This document shows positions 26,282-36,800 of a stretch of 64,000 bases of DNA, piece by piece. The notes under the pieces were generated by a model, which worked only from the letters and a program-made list of their open reading frames with translations, made no database searches and was not told the DNA's origin. Made by a program: the position numbers and the translations under genes. Position 1 is the first letter of the stretch. Each line of letters opens with the position of its first letter. The DNA comes from Lewinellaceae bacterium. GTDB taxonomy: Bacteria; Bacteroidota; Bacteroidia; Chitinophagales; Saprospiraceae. The stretch is taken from the NCBI GenBank assembly GCA_020636355.1, contig JACJYB010000005.1, positions 62,001-126,000 on the forward strand, read 5' to 3'.

Positions 26282-28969
26282 ATGCGGCATTCATTATCCA
26301 TTATCGTCATCATTCTGCTAACCGGTGTCGGATCCATTGATGCCTCAGCGTTAACAGGATTTCCGCTGCAGCCAGGTCGCAATTACGAATTAAACATAAC
26401 ACTCTACCAGGGAACCGTACCATCAGATCATGCCCTACCATCCCAACAGGATTTAATTGAATTCAAAACATTTATACTTACTTATCGCATTGAGGTAAAC
26501 GAGGTAGCCAATTCCCAATTTGAATTGATTGCTACCTGGCTTAGTCTGCATTGGACTCAAGAGAATACCCGCTTGTTCCGGCAGGATTACCGCTATACTT
26601 ATGCCCATGAAGTAGGTATGCATGATTCTGTGCGTATCCTCTTCGATTCCTCGGGGAAGATTATTTCCGGTGACCCGCTTTTGTTGGATACGATGACCCG
26701 TCAATATTCTGCCAGTTTTCTTGCAAAAATGCCCGGCCAATTTTTGCCATTCACACTGGACCTTTTTAATCCCTCAGACGCTTCCCTGTGGAATACTCCA
26801 GTGCATTCAGCTGATGGATGGCAACGAACGCTTCAACAAACCACGACAAACAATTTGTTTCCCAACCAACGATTGCTCATCCGTTTTGATTATCAATTTC
26901 AGCCCAGGCCAGTGCAGGCATTATCGCTGAATATTGAGGAGCCTACGGAAAATTGCCGAATCCTGATCGCCCAAAAAGATCCATTTCAAGAAGGCGTAGA
27001 AATGGAGGTTAAGCATGGCCTTCTGACTTCCTACCCATTGGAGGACCCATCACTCCTATTCCTTCGAATTTTTCGTGGAAATAAGATCCTGCTCGAGAAG
27101 AGGGTCTTTGCACAACCCGGTGATCAATGGGAAATAACGTGGGATGGCTCACAACCGGCAGTCCAGACCCCGTACGATCCCTGGAATTCGAATAAACTGG
27201 ATGAATTTTGGGCGAAATTCAGGGACAATCATCTATCTGATCCTTCCTATTATTACCTCGAAAAAATGAACTTGTTGGGGGAAACAGCCTTTCTGGAATG
27301 GGTTGAAAATCAATACACACAAGAAATGTCATGGATTCGCGAAAATTCTGCTCCCGATCCGATTGCCCAACAATTAGTTCTGAATGACAGCTACTACACG
27401 CATGCCCAATTCGCACAAAGGGCTCTTGCCTTTCATCCGTCCAATCAGAATCCTGATTTTCAATCCGGGGAATCCGTCCAGATAAACCGACCTTATTCGG
27501 AAGGATTGATGGCTTACGATCAATATCTGGAAGTGCTGGCTAATCAGAAACTGGAAACCAGCTATTCAACTTTTAACCCTTTGAATAATCGCCCATCTTT
27601 TGGCCCACTGACCGGGTTCTATTATGCCATTGAAAATCTGCAGGATTATCCCCGGGATTATCTGCTGTATAAATATGCCCGTATTGTCATTTCAAATACG
27701 TTATTTGATCTTAGCACGAGTCAGCATGTCCTTCAGCTATTCCAGGATTTGGTCCCTGACACCAATCAAAATGCAGTTTTAAAAGAACTGTTGGCAAAGA
27801 GGAAAAGCCTGGAAAAAGGTCAATACTTTTCCAACCTGATGGTTAGCACCCCATCCGGTCCGAAAAATATTCAAGATGTTATTTCCGGACCTTTATTGAT
27901 TTTTCATTCTTATCGTGATTATTCGATCAATCCTGACCTGATCCTTAATTTGGATGGAAAATCACTGCAAGGTTTCCGAATTGTAATTCTTACCAAATTA
28001 AAAACTCCGGAGTTAGCCCGCATCATTTCTGATCATTCAGGCATTCCCATCGATCAAATTTTTGTCTTACAACCAGCCGAAGTTGAAACTATTCTGGATA
28101 CGTTGTTCATTGCAGACCAGGATAAAGAAAGCAGCATATTTACATTGCTTCTCGATGAACATCAAAAAATCTATTATGCAGGGCCTAATCGTTTTGCTCC
28201 TCTTTACCGTGGGCTTCAGGAATATAAGCTGGACCTGGAAGCTCGAAAGACACGATTGCGGCAAAAAGTCATCACTTATACAGCAATTGGATTGTTCCTG
28301 ATTTTGGTAGTGGTTTTGATCATACGTCTGAGGGAACGGCATTTGCTGCGGGTAAATGCCAAAAAGTACCAACAATTAAATCTAAAGTGGCAAGCATTGA
28401 CCGGGCAGTTGAATCCACATTTTCTATTTAACAGTCTGGCATCCATCCGCGAGATGATTAACCAGAACCGTTCGGAGCAAGCAGCCAATTTTATCCAGAC
28501 TTTCTCAAATTTTTTACGGAATATTCTGAAGGCAAATCGATCGAACCGAATTTCACTGGAGCAAGAAATTGAATTTTCAAAGAACTACCTGGAACTTGAA
28601 CAAATGCGTTTCCCCTTTCAAGTCCAGTGGAATATTGACCCGGATCTTGATCTTTCGAGTATCGAAATTCCACCTCTTCTACTTCAACCCTATCTCGAAA
28701 ATGCAATCAAACACGGGATCGGCGGTCAACAGAACGGGCTGATAACTTTAAACTTTGCTAAAAAAAATCAATTGGTTCACATAACCATCACCGACAATGG
28801 ACAGGGATTACCGGCGGAAATGCATCCTGGAAGCGTGGGAATGGCTTTAGGCAAAGAAAGACTGGATACCTATTATGCGCAACGTGCTTCCATCCATTTT
28901 GATAAAGCTTATCCGGCACAGGAGCGGAACCAGGGTACAATGATCGAATTATGGTTACCGATCGAATAA
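26282..28969 (+). CDS. LytS-type sensor histidine kinase with TlpA-like periplasmic sensor
   Basis: This predicts an 895-residue membrane kinase. After a signal peptide (residues 1-20) comes ~640 residues of periplasmic sequence. Its middle, including FLRIFRGNKILLEKRVFAQ and the following Glu/Tyr-rich helices, resembles the N-terminal part of Bacteroidota TlpA-type proteins. Residues about 517-640 (PSGPKNIQDVISGPLLIFHS) resemble a thioredoxin fold without the CxxC. A single membrane helix (about 662-683) leads to a His-kinase domain with NPHFLFNSLAS (phospho-His near 710) and an ATPase domain with NAIKHG and DNGQGLP. It overlaps its response regulator by 19 bp. The kinase call is firm; the sensor interpretation is inference. 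Confidence 0.9.
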   Translation: MRHSLSIIVIILLTGVGSIDASALTGFPLQPGRNYELNITLYQGTVPSDHALPSQQDLIEFKTFILTYRIEVNEVANSQFELIATWLSLHWTQENTRLFRQDYRYTYAHEVGMHDSVRILFDSSGKIISGDPLLLDTMTRQYSASFLAKMPGQFLPFTLDLFNPSDASLWNTPVHSADGWQRTLQQTTTNNLFPNQRLLIRFDYQFQPRPVQALSLNIEEPTENCRILIAQKDPFQEGVEMEVKHGLLTSYPLEDPSLLFLRIFRGNKILLEKRVFAQPGDQWEITWDGSQPAVQTPYDPWNSNKLDEFWAKFRDNHLSDPSYYYLEKMNLLGETAFLEWVENQYTQEMSWIRENSAPDPIAQQLVLNDSYYTHAQFAQRALAFHPSNQNPDFQSGESVQINRPYSEGLMAYDQYLEVLANQKLETSYSTFNPLNNRPSFGPLTGFYYAIENLQDYPRDYLLYKYARIVISNTLFDLSTSQHVLQLFQDLVPDTNQNAVLKELLAKRKSLEKGQYFSNLMVSTPSGPKNIQDVISGPLLIFHSYRDYSINPDLILNLDGKSLQGFRIVILTKLKTPELARIISDHSGIPIDQIFVLQPAEVETILDTLFIADQDKESSIFTLLLDEHQKIYYAGPNRFAPLYRGLQEYKLDLEARKTRLRQKVITYTAIGLFLILVVVLIIRLRERHLLRVNAKKYQQLNLKWQALTGQLNPHFLFNSLASIREMINQNRSEQAANFIQTFSNFLRNILKANRSNRISLEQEIEFSKNYLELEQMRFPFQVQWNIDPDLDLSSIEIPPLLLQPYLENAIKHGIGGQQNGLITLNFAKKNQLVHITITDNGQGLPAEMHPGSVGMALGKERLDTYYAQRASIHFDKAYPAQERNQGTMIELWLPIE

Positions 28970-29700
28970 TTCGCACCGTTTGGGTGGATGACGAGGTATT
29001 CAATCTTGAGTTTGGAAAACGTCAGATGGACACCTATTTCAGCGAGCTTCCCTGCCGCTATTTCACCCACCCGGTGAAAGCATTGGAAGCACTCCGGGAC
29101 GAACCTGCCGATTTGCTGTTTCTGGATATTCAGATGCCGGAATTGAATGGATTTCAATTGCTTGAAAAACTCACCCCGCCCCTACCAGCCGTTATCTTTG
29201 TAACTGCCTACGACGAATATGCCATAAAGGCTATCCGGTTTTCTGCCCTGGACTATTTATTAAAGCCCGTGGACATTACCTTGTGGAAACAAGCCACCGA
29301 TAAAGCCATTCAGTACATTCACCAAAACCGGCATACACTCCAGCTCCAATCGATGATCGAACAACATCGAAGAAAAAAGCTTGAAACGCTGGCTCTACCT
29401 TCCCAGGACCGGATTGACTTTGTTCCTATTGACACCATTATTCGTTGCGAGGGTCAAAACAATTACACCCACATTTACACCACAGATGGTCATTATCTGG
29501 TCAGTAAAACCTTAAAAGAATACGAAGAACTACTAGCGGATGCCGGATTTGTTCGCGTTCACCTATCGCATCTGATCCAGATTAACCAGGTAAGGACACT
29601 GCGCCGCAAGGATGGCATTCAACTCATCCTTCACGATGGTACCCGGATTCCGGTGGCTCGATCCCGGAAGGATGACGTATTATCCGCCTTGGGGCTTTGA
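28951..29700 (+). CDS. LytTR-type response regulator
   Basis: This predicts a 249-residue regulator. The receiver domain has the acidic start WVDDE, the phospho-acceptor Asp in LFLDIQMPELNG (about residue 57), Thr in FVTAYDEYA and Lys in YLLKPVD. The LytTR DNA-binding domain (about 150-249) has IIRCEGQNNYTHIYTTDGH and FVRVHLSHLIQINQVRTL. It begins inside the end of the kinase gene (19-bp overlap), so the pair is translationally coupled and forms one two-component system. Targets are not known. The downstream T9SS gene converges on it and so is not in the same operon. Confidence 0.92.
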   Translation: MVTDRIIRTVWVDDEVFNLEFGKRQMDTYFSELPCRYFTHPVKALEALRDEPADLLFLDIQMPELNGFQLLEKLTPPLPAVIFVTAYDEYAIKAIRFSALDYLLKPVDITLWKQATDKAIQYIHQNRHTLQLQSMIEQHRRKKLETLALPSQDRIDFVPIDTIIRCEGQNNYTHIYTTDGHYLVSKTLKEYEELLADAGFVRVHLSHLIQINQVRTLRRKDGIQLILHDGTRIPVARSRKDDVLSALGL

Positions 29701-29709
29701 TAAGGGCAA

Positions 29710-30912
29710 TTAAATTTTAATCCACTTAATTGAAAAATACTGGTGTTCATGTCGCAATTGCAACAGGTAGGTTCCCGGCAGGAATTGCTTTTCATCCAAT
29801 TCGATTGGGAAGCTTTGTTGTCCTGCATGCAGAGCGACCTCACGCTGGAGGCAGACCCTGCCCAGAAGATCGACGACTGCGAGGTTATAACTTCCCGGCA
29901 ACGCTACGTTCAAACGAACCTGAAGCACATTTGTGGCCGGATTGGGGAAAACGAAAATTTCTCCATCCTGGATAGCCATGAGATGAGGATCATTTCCCGG
30001 TAAAAGGATATGAAGAGCGGCTGAGGACCCATCTCCGGCATAAGCAATCTTTCCGTTGGACAAGGCATAAGCCGGGTCAAAATCGCCGGATGCTGGAAAA
30101 CCGGTGAGCCGTATCGCGCTTGCATGGGCACCCATGGTTCTTATTGTGTATAAATCATACGAAGCCAAACCTCCGCCACCGTAATCTGCATGGAAAACAA
30201 TTTCATTTTGTGAGATCCAGTCTGGGCGCCCCTCGTCACTGGAGGGAGTATGGGTGACGGCAATAGGCGATCCAATCGGCCGGTAAGCGCCGTTGAGTCT
30301 GATACGGTAAATGTCACCATTGAAAACATAGACCAACGATCGGTCATTTGGGGAAAAGCGGGCATTTTCTCCTGTGGCAATAACCGGGCTCACGATCCCC
30401 GTTGAGGTATTAAAGATGTGAATCTCTCCGGTACTTGCCCGGGTAAACACGATAGATGGACCGCTTCCGTTACGATGTCCATACTGCGCATCATAAGCAT
30501 CCGGGATTAAAAGGGTTTTATAGCTTCCAGAAAGGTCCGTGGTATAGACCGAATAATCCTGGTCAAATAATAAGGTATTCCCGGAAGGATGCCAGGAAGG
30601 ATTATTGGCCAAGTCAAAAACCGGCGAAGGAAAGAAAAAGGTTGAAGAGCCATTACTAACCGCAATGGTCTGACTGGCACCTGATACCACATCAAAGGCC
30701 ATGAGCTTGCCATTGGGTGACCACGCCGGGTTGAACTCTCCGGTTCCATTCAAGGTAGCCCATTTGATGTTGGATCCGGTACGCGGATTATAAACCCAAA
30801 TGTCGTATTGATCTATGGTGAACTGTCCGAATGCAGGCCTGGAGAACAAGCAAACCGATAGCAAAACGACCATTCGGCATCCATAACGATTCATAGTTTT
30901 CAGCTTTTTCAT
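29710..30912 (-). CDS. Secreted TolB/WD40-like beta-propeller protein with T9SS tail
   Basis: This predicts a 400-residue protein with a signal peptide ending near PAFGQ (about residue 30). Repeated blade motifs follow: NPAWSPNGKLMAFD, PSWHPSGNTLLFDQ, ARFSPNDRSLVYVF and PDWISQNEIVFHAD, as in TolB/WD40-like propellers. The C-terminal ~80 residues contain IFVFPNPATNVLQVRLN and end in a Lys/Ile-rich strand, a T9SS type A sorting domain. Surface display or secretion is inferred; the propeller may bind protein or glycan. No catalytic residues are apparent. It converges on the LytTR regulator with a 9-bp gap. Confidence 0.82.
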   Translation of the reverse strand: MKKLKTMNRYGCRMVVLLSVCLFSRPAFGQFTIDQYDIWVYNPRTGSNIKWATLNGTGEFNPAWSPNGKLMAFDVVSGASQTIAVSNGSSTFFFPSPVFDLANNPSWHPSGNTLLFDQDYSVYTTDLSGSYKTLLIPDAYDAQYGHRNGSGPSIVFTRASTGEIHIFNTSTGIVSPVIATGENARFSPNDRSLVYVFNGDIYRIRLNGAYRPIGSPIAVTHTPSSDEGRPDWISQNEIVFHADYGGGGLASYDLYTIRTMGAHASAIRLTGFPASGDFDPAYALSNGKIAYAGDGSSAALHILLPGNDPHLMAIQDGEIFVFPNPATNVLQVRLNVALPGSYNLAVVDLLGRVCLQREVALHAGQQSFPIELDEKQFLPGTYLLQLRHEHQYFSIKWIKI

Positions 30913-31186
30913 ATGCGGTGGTTAATTCGTAAATTGGATAATGGGAGTATTTTTTGTTAATCCCTGACGTTTCGTTCCTTCACGAAACAGTGACCGGATC
31001 TCGATTTTGCACTTTGTTCCGGATCAGCAGCTTTATTGAAATTTACGCGATTAAACCAGCCCTGTCAAGGCCAGGCAGGATGGATGAGTATTTGGCTTTT
31101 CTGTAAGTAATTCGTTCGTTTTTCGGGATTATTTGACAATTCTTTACCTTCACCTTTTTAGGAAATAAGACAAAATTCATACAATC

Positions 31187-32257
31187 ATGAAGCCATTACG
31201 TGTGCTGGTAGCCGGATGTGGGAATATGGGCACTTCTCATGCCCGCGCCTATCACCAAATGCCGGAATTTGAAATTGTAGGGTTGGTAAGCCGGACACCG
31301 GCAAGCCGGGAACGATTATCCAAAGAATTGGGTGGATATCCAACGTTTGCAGACTTCCACGAAGCGCTTCAATTAACCCGGCCGGATGTCGTATCCATAA
31401 ACACCTATCCGGAGACGCACGCAGAGTATGCCACCGCCAGTCTGGAAGCAGGAGCTCACCTGTTCATGGAAAAGCCTCTTGCCAATACCGTTGCCGAAGC
31501 AAGAGCTATTGTCGATCTGGCTAAAAGCAAAAACAAGAAACTGGTCATCGGGTACATCCTCAGGGTTCATCCCGCGTGGACAAAATTCATAAGCATTGCC
31601 CAGACACTGGGGAAACCGTTGGTCATGCGCATGAACCTTAACCAACAAAGTTCCGGAGATCAATGGAAAACCCATAAAGAATTGATGAAAACGATGTCTC
31701 CCATCGTTGATTGTGGAGTGCATTACGTGGATGTGATGTGTTTGATGACCGGTGCCAGCCCGGTCAGGGTCAGTGGAATTGGTGCAAGGCTGACGGATGA
31801 AGTAGCAGCAGATATGTATAATTATGGTCACCTTCAAGTAACCTTTTCCGACGGTTCCGTAGGCTGGTATGAAGCCGGCTGGGGACCGATGATGAGTGAG
31901 ACGGCCTTTTTTGTCAAAGATGTTATTGGTCCAAATGGATGTGTCAGTATCGTTGATGAAAGTGGTGAACGCTCAGATGATTCAGCAGATATTGACAGTC
32001 ACTCCAAGACAGGAGGTTTATTGGTCCACCATGCGGACCGCGGACCGGATGGACAGTTCAGCAGGAAAGACCAATGGTTCAGCACCAAAGACGAACCGGA
32101 TCATGATGCCTTGTGCAAACTGGAGCAAGAAGTATTATTGGATGCCATTGTCCATGATAAAGACTTGAGTCAGCATATGGAAGATGCCATCAATAGTCTG
32201 CGAATCGTACTCGCAGCAGATGAGAGTTTTAAGACCGGAAAGACTGTGGATCTGTAA
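31187..32257 (+). CDS. Gfo/Idh/MocA family NAD(P)-dependent oxidoreductase
   Basis: This predicts a 356-residue cytoplasmic enzyme. A Rossmann fold starts with VAGCGNMGTSHARAY (residues 7-21) and the active-site strand FMEKPLANTVAEA (about residue 95) contains the family EKP motif. The C-terminal half is the usual beta-sheet domain; VDCGVHYVDVMCLMTG (about residue 177) carries the conserved Asp-x3-His. Such enzymes oxidise or reduce sugars, inositols or amino-sugars. There is no export signal, unlike the relative at 54800. It stands alone: the gene on its left is divergent and the T9SS gene to its right lies on the other strand. The substrate is unknown. Confidence 0.85.
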   Translation: MKPLRVLVAGCGNMGTSHARAYHQMPEFEIVGLVSRTPASRERLSKELGGYPTFADFHEALQLTRPDVVSINTYPETHAEYATASLEAGAHLFMEKPLANTVAEARAIVDLAKSKNKKLVIGYILRVHPAWTKFISIAQTLGKPLVMRMNLNQQSSGDQWKTHKELMKTMSPIVDCGVHYVDVMCLMTGASPVRVSGIGARLTDEVAADMYNYGHLQVTFSDGSVGWYEAGWGPMMSETAFFVKDVIGPNGCVSIVDESGERSDDSADIDSHSKTGGLLVHHADRGPDGQFSRKDQWFSTKDEPDHDALCKLEQEVLLDAIVHDKDLSQHMEDAINSLRIVLAADESFKTGKTVDL

Positions 32258-32849
32258 GGCTTTGGCACGAATTACCTGGAAAGAAACTTACTGCAAATAT
32301 TCATTAATAATTGGAAGGGTTCGAATCCAATACCACCCAAAATGCTACATTCGGTCCAAATCAGCCATTAGAAATCGTAGGGAGCAAAGTGTTTCACCAA
32401 GGGTTCGTATGGACATCAAAGTGAAGTGCTTATTACTTATCAGTTGTTGATCGTCTATCGTATCTTGAAGAAATGGTCTATTTCACGAAATGAGTTAAAA
32501 CAAATGAGCTATGACCTTGAAACAATACTTCGCATTGCCAAAGCCATAGCTCTCACAATCTAGACATTCTTATTTATTACTTTTACAAGTAATTCAAATA
32601 AACGAGCAGGTGACATCTAAAGCTTTTAAAGATGGACCCCATTCGGAGTAAGCTCCTTTGAAAAAAGTAATTTTCTTTAATGATTTATTACCGAAGAAGT
32701 AACCCAAAAAAAAGCCATGGCGGAATCTAGATGTATTTGCACTATTTATTCGTAATACAATTGCCATGGCTTAAAAATTGTCAAAACATGAGTCTTTACA
32801 ACACCAAAACTTAAAGGGTTACTTGCAGAGTTCTCTGGAGCAAATTTTA
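32258..32849. other. Intergenic region with a long terminator hairpin, no gene
   Basis: This 592-bp AT-rich gap follows the oxidoreductase stop. A short inverted repeat ATTGGA/TCCAAT lies at 32310-32331. A plus-strand frame around 32380-32560 stays open for several dozen codons without a good start or family match; a decayed transposon end is conceivable but unsupported. The strong hairpin at 32706-32772 belongs to the minus-strand adhesin locus. Confidence 0.5.
32706..32772 (-). terminator. Long rho-independent terminator of the giant-protein locus
   Basis: On the minus strand AAGCCATGGC (32772-32763) pairs with GCCATGGCTT (32721-32712). An inner pair TGTATT/AATACA extends the stem, and a run of T (32711-32706) follows. 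The hairpin lies 77 bp after the stop of the T9SS partner gene and closes the minus-strand locus that begins at 49921. Confidence 0.72.
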
Positions 32850-33884
32850 TTATTGTTGTTTGATTAATGTTCGAGTATCCTCATAGTGTGATTCTTTTTT
32901 GACGATTTTCACGGTATAAGATCCGGAAGGCCAATCGTCCATCATAACTTCCTGTTTATCACTATTCAATTCAAGCTCCACGTATTTTTTCCCATGGATA
33001 TCGTACACTTCCATGGTACACCCTCTTAGAATATCTGGTGTTTCGACAATAGCGTACGACTTAGATGGATTGGGGTAAATAAACACATGTTCCCGCAGAT
33101 CAAATTTCAGAGCCCGGATGGGAGAAAAGGAATACAATCCATCGACATCTACCTGACGGAGTCTATAATAATTGAGTCCTTGTACCGGATGTGCATCGAT
33201 GTAATTATAATCTTTGCGTAAACTGGAATTACCTGCCCCGGCTACCTGTCCGATTGGATCAAAATGCTCCCCATCACCAGAACGCTCTACCTGGAAATAC
33301 TCGTTGTTGATCTCTGTGGCGGTAGCCCACTGCAGATAAGACTGGAGCTCCTGCTTCTCAGCAGAGAAAGCTAAGAGCTGGATGGGGAGGGCGGCATCGA
33401 CGACGAGACCTGCTGATATATTATTATCCGCTGAATTATCATCCGTTAATGCTCCATTTAGGATAAACAAATTTACTGTAGTTGGTGCTGGGCTACCATT
33501 AGTATTTGAAACACCTGTAACAGTTATTTCAATATATCCGCCACCTGTAGCCTGTATTGTCTGATTATTTACCCCATACCAAATTTCATTTCCACTTAAA
33601 TAAGTCCAATTAAATAATCCAGCAGCGTCACCAGCAGGTACAGGCGTGCCTCCATTGGCATAATTAGGTTTGGAAAATTGGATTTGGATTCCAATTCCCC
33701 CAGCTGGAATTGGGTCAGCTCCGAAATCATTGTTAAATGAAACTGAAAAAATAGAAGTTCCACCTACACTGATGGTACTCGGTGTAAAACTCGCACCCGT
33801 CAATCCTGGGCTTATTGTGGCGTAAGCCATATCAGCAATACCCAGAAAAAGCAAGCAAGCAATTAATATCTTTTTCATAAACAT
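32850..33884 (-). CDS. Secreted partner protein with T9SS type A sorting tail
   Basis: This predicts a 344-residue protein. A signal peptide (MKKILIACLLFLGIADMAYA) is followed by one CARDB/DUF11-like beta-sandwich of ~150 residues (GLTGASFTPSTISVGGTSI). Then comes the linker common in Bacteroidota surface proteins (PIQLLAFSAEKQ, TATEINNEYFQVERSGDG, NYYRLRQVDVDG). The last ~75 residues contain HVFIYPNPSKSYAIVE and a basic end, the T9SS sorting domain. It starts 4 bp after the stop of the giant repeat gene, so the two are one transcript. Either ATG (33884 or 33878) is possible. It may dock or secrete with the giant protein, which has no such tail itself (inference). Confidence 0.85.
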   Translation of the reverse strand: MFMKKILIACLLFLGIADMAYATISPGLTGASFTPSTISVGGTSIFSVSFNNDFGADPIPAGGIGIQIQFSKPNYANGGTPVPAGDAAGLFNWTYLSGNEIWYGVNNQTIQATGGGYIEITVTGVSNTNGSPAPTTVNLFILNGALTDDNSADNNISAGLVVDAALPIQLLAFSAEKQELQSYLQWATATEINNEYFQVERSGDGEHFDPIGQVAGAGNSSLRKDYNYIDAHPVQGLNYYRLRQVDVDGLYSFSPIRALKFDLREHVFIYPNPSKSYAIVETPDILRGCTMEVYDIHGKKYVELELNSDKQEVMMDDWPSGSYTVKIVKKESHYEDTRTLIKQQ

Positions 33885-33888
33885 AGTT

Positions 33889-36800
33889 TTAGTTGGAGCC
33901 TATCGCAAGATTTGTTTTGTTATTTGTCGTTATCACTTCTCCTCCTGATCCATTGCCAATAGTTATCTTAATCAATCCATTAACAAATGAAGTATTGGCG
34001 GTGAGATGAATAGCAATATTACTCGTTTGATTAGCCAGAATGGTTTGCGAGCTCTCGAAGAGTAATCCCGTCCCTAAAGAAGTGATACTCCAGTTCGCAT
34101 TATCCACCGGTTGAGGGCCAAAAAGCGTATTAGCAGTTGTCTGCATATTGTCAAAAGTCATTGTAAATCCACTAATAAATGGCACAAAGAACTGGATCGT
34201 ACCTGTGGAACTGTTTCCAGCTACCTCCTGAATTTTCAAAATGACATCTTGTCCTTGGCCCGAACTGAACAGTGTATTGATCGGGAAGAAAAATGATGGT
34301 GTCAGGTCTGCCGGGCCACTCGCCACCTCCGTAATCTCCACATCGACGGCACAAAGCTCATCCACCGTTCCACAAGCGCTGGTCGCTATCAGGCACACGG
34401 TATAGGTACCGATGGCCGCATAGGTATGAATCGGGTTGTTTACCGTTGATGTGTTTCCGTCTCCGAAATCCCATAGATAACTCACCGCGTTGGCGGACAT
34501 GTTCGTGAAGGTTACATCACCCTGGCTGACAACGTAGGTGAAGTCAGCCATGGGTGATAGGTTTTCTTCAATCGTAACCGTAAACATACAGGTGGTTACA
34601 TTACCACTGACATCCATAGCCGTCAGGGTAACAACTGTCTCGCCAATTGGGAAGAGCGCTGACCAACTACCACCTCCATCATTTAATACCACTTCCGGGT
34701 CATTGGTACTGATTACGTAGTCTCCGGTATTGATACCTGCATCACAGTTATCAGTGATGGTGGGTTTGTTAATTACAACGTTTTGAGCACATGTGGGAGC
34801 TCCCAACGCCACTGCTGTGATATCGGCAGGACATGTGAAGACAGGACCTTCGGTATCCCCAAGTACTTCCACATCCTGGGTCTGACTGACCGTGTTACCA
34901 TTACCATCATTATAGGTCCAGTTGATTGTATAATTTCCAGGAGTGGAATAGGTCAAAGGATCCACTGTTGTACCGGAAATAGTACCCTGGCAAATATCGG
35001 TCGCGGTTGGTATCGTCACCACATCCACACTGCACGTACCTGAGAGTAACGGCAAGGTTACTACATCCGGAACCGGTGCAGTTACGTCGTTGATCACCGC
35101 ATTTTGCGTTTGTGTTGACGTATTACCATTACCATCTTCGTAGGTCCAGGTCACTACCGTCGTACCCTGAGTTGTGATTGGCAGGGTTGCATCGTTTGTC
35201 ACCGTCACCGTACCTCCACAATTGTCGGTAGCCGATGGCGCGGTCAAGCTTGTTACCTGACATTCTGCAGTTACATCCGGCAAGGTTGCCAAATCCGGAA
35301 CCGGTGCGGTTACGTCGTTAATCACCACATTTTGCGTTTGCATTGACATATTTCCGTTGCCATCATCGTAAGTCCAGGTTACAACTGTCGTACCTGAAAT
35401 CGGCAAGGTCGCATTGTTTGTTACCGTAACCGTACCAACGCAATTTTCGGTAGCCGTTGGCGGTGTCAAGCTTGTTACCTCACATTCTGCATTTACATCC
35501 GGCAAGGTGGCTACATCCGGAACCGGTGCAGTTACGTCGTTGATCACCACATTTTGCAGTTGCGTTGACGTATTGCCGTTATCATCTTCGTAGGTCCAGG
35601 TCACTACCGTCGTACCCTGGGTTGTGACCGGCAGAGTCGCATCGTTTGTCACCGTCACCGTACCTCCACAATTATCGGTAGCCGTTGGTGCGGTCAAACT
35701 CGTTACCTCACATTCTGCGGTTACATCCGGCAAGGTGGCTACATCCGGAACCGGAGGAGTCACATCATTGATCACCACATTTTGCAGTTGTGTTGACGCA
35801 TTGCCGTTATCATCTTCGTAGGTCCAGGTCAATACCGTCGTACCCTGGGTGGTGATTGGCAGGGTCGCATCGTTCGTCACTGTCACGGTACCACCGCAAT
35901 TATCTGAAGCCGATGGCGCGGTCAAACTCGTTACCTCACATTCTGCATTTACATCCGGCAAGGTGGCTACATCCGGAACCGGAGGGGTCAGATCATTGAT
36001 GACCACATTTTGTAGTTGCGTTGACGTATTGCCGTTGCCATCATCGTAGGTCCAGGTCACTACTGTCGTACCCTGGGTTGTGATCGGCAAAGTCGCATCG
36101 TTCGTCACCGTCACGGTGCCACTGCAATTATCGGTCGCTGTGGGGGCGGTCAAACTCGTTACCTCACATTCTACGGTTACATCCGGCAATGTGGCTACAT
36201 CCGGATCCGGAGCGGTTAAGTCATCGTAATAATATACCTGGGTTGCTGAAGTACTGTTGCCATGGCCATCGTCAAATGTCCAGGTTATAATGGTACTACT
36301 TCCTTCCACAAAGCTCAACACATCGCCAGTCGTACCGGTGACCGTACCCACGCAGTTGTCCGTAGTAGTCGGCACAATGAGAGCTCCATTGCAGTCTACC
36401 GTTACTTCTGCCAGAACAGGTGTAGCCGGATCTTCACCATCCAGGACCGTTACATTGAAAGCACAGATGGCGATATTACCCGAAGCATCAACTGCTGTAT
36501 CTTTAACCGTGGTGGTACCTTCATTGAAGGTTGCTCCGGAAAGATGGCTATTCTTCCAGGTGATAGGGCCAAGTTGCGTACAGTTATCTGTGGCCGTCGG
36601 TTCAGACCAGGTAACTACATTAGAACAAAGTCCGGGAGCCGTATAAACGGTAACGTCGGCTGGACAAGAGGTAATAACCGGTGGTGTCAGATCGACAAAA
36701 TAGACGGTTAAAGAACACTGCCCAACATTACCATTGACATCAGTAACGGTGACCATCTGAACCAGTGAAGTGGTCGAGACATTGATCACGGACCCGGCAT

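Noticed and set aside
32310..32331. GGGTTCGAATCC, resembling a tRNA T-arm
   Set aside because: The flanking bases do not form the five-base T-stem, and no acceptor, D or anticodon arm is found in the 70 bases upstream. It is part of a short ATTGGA/TCCAAT dyad.
32380..32560. Possible decayed transposase end on the plus strand
   Set aside because: The open stretch is short, has no start or catalytic motif, and the resemblance to transposase C-termini is too weak to support.
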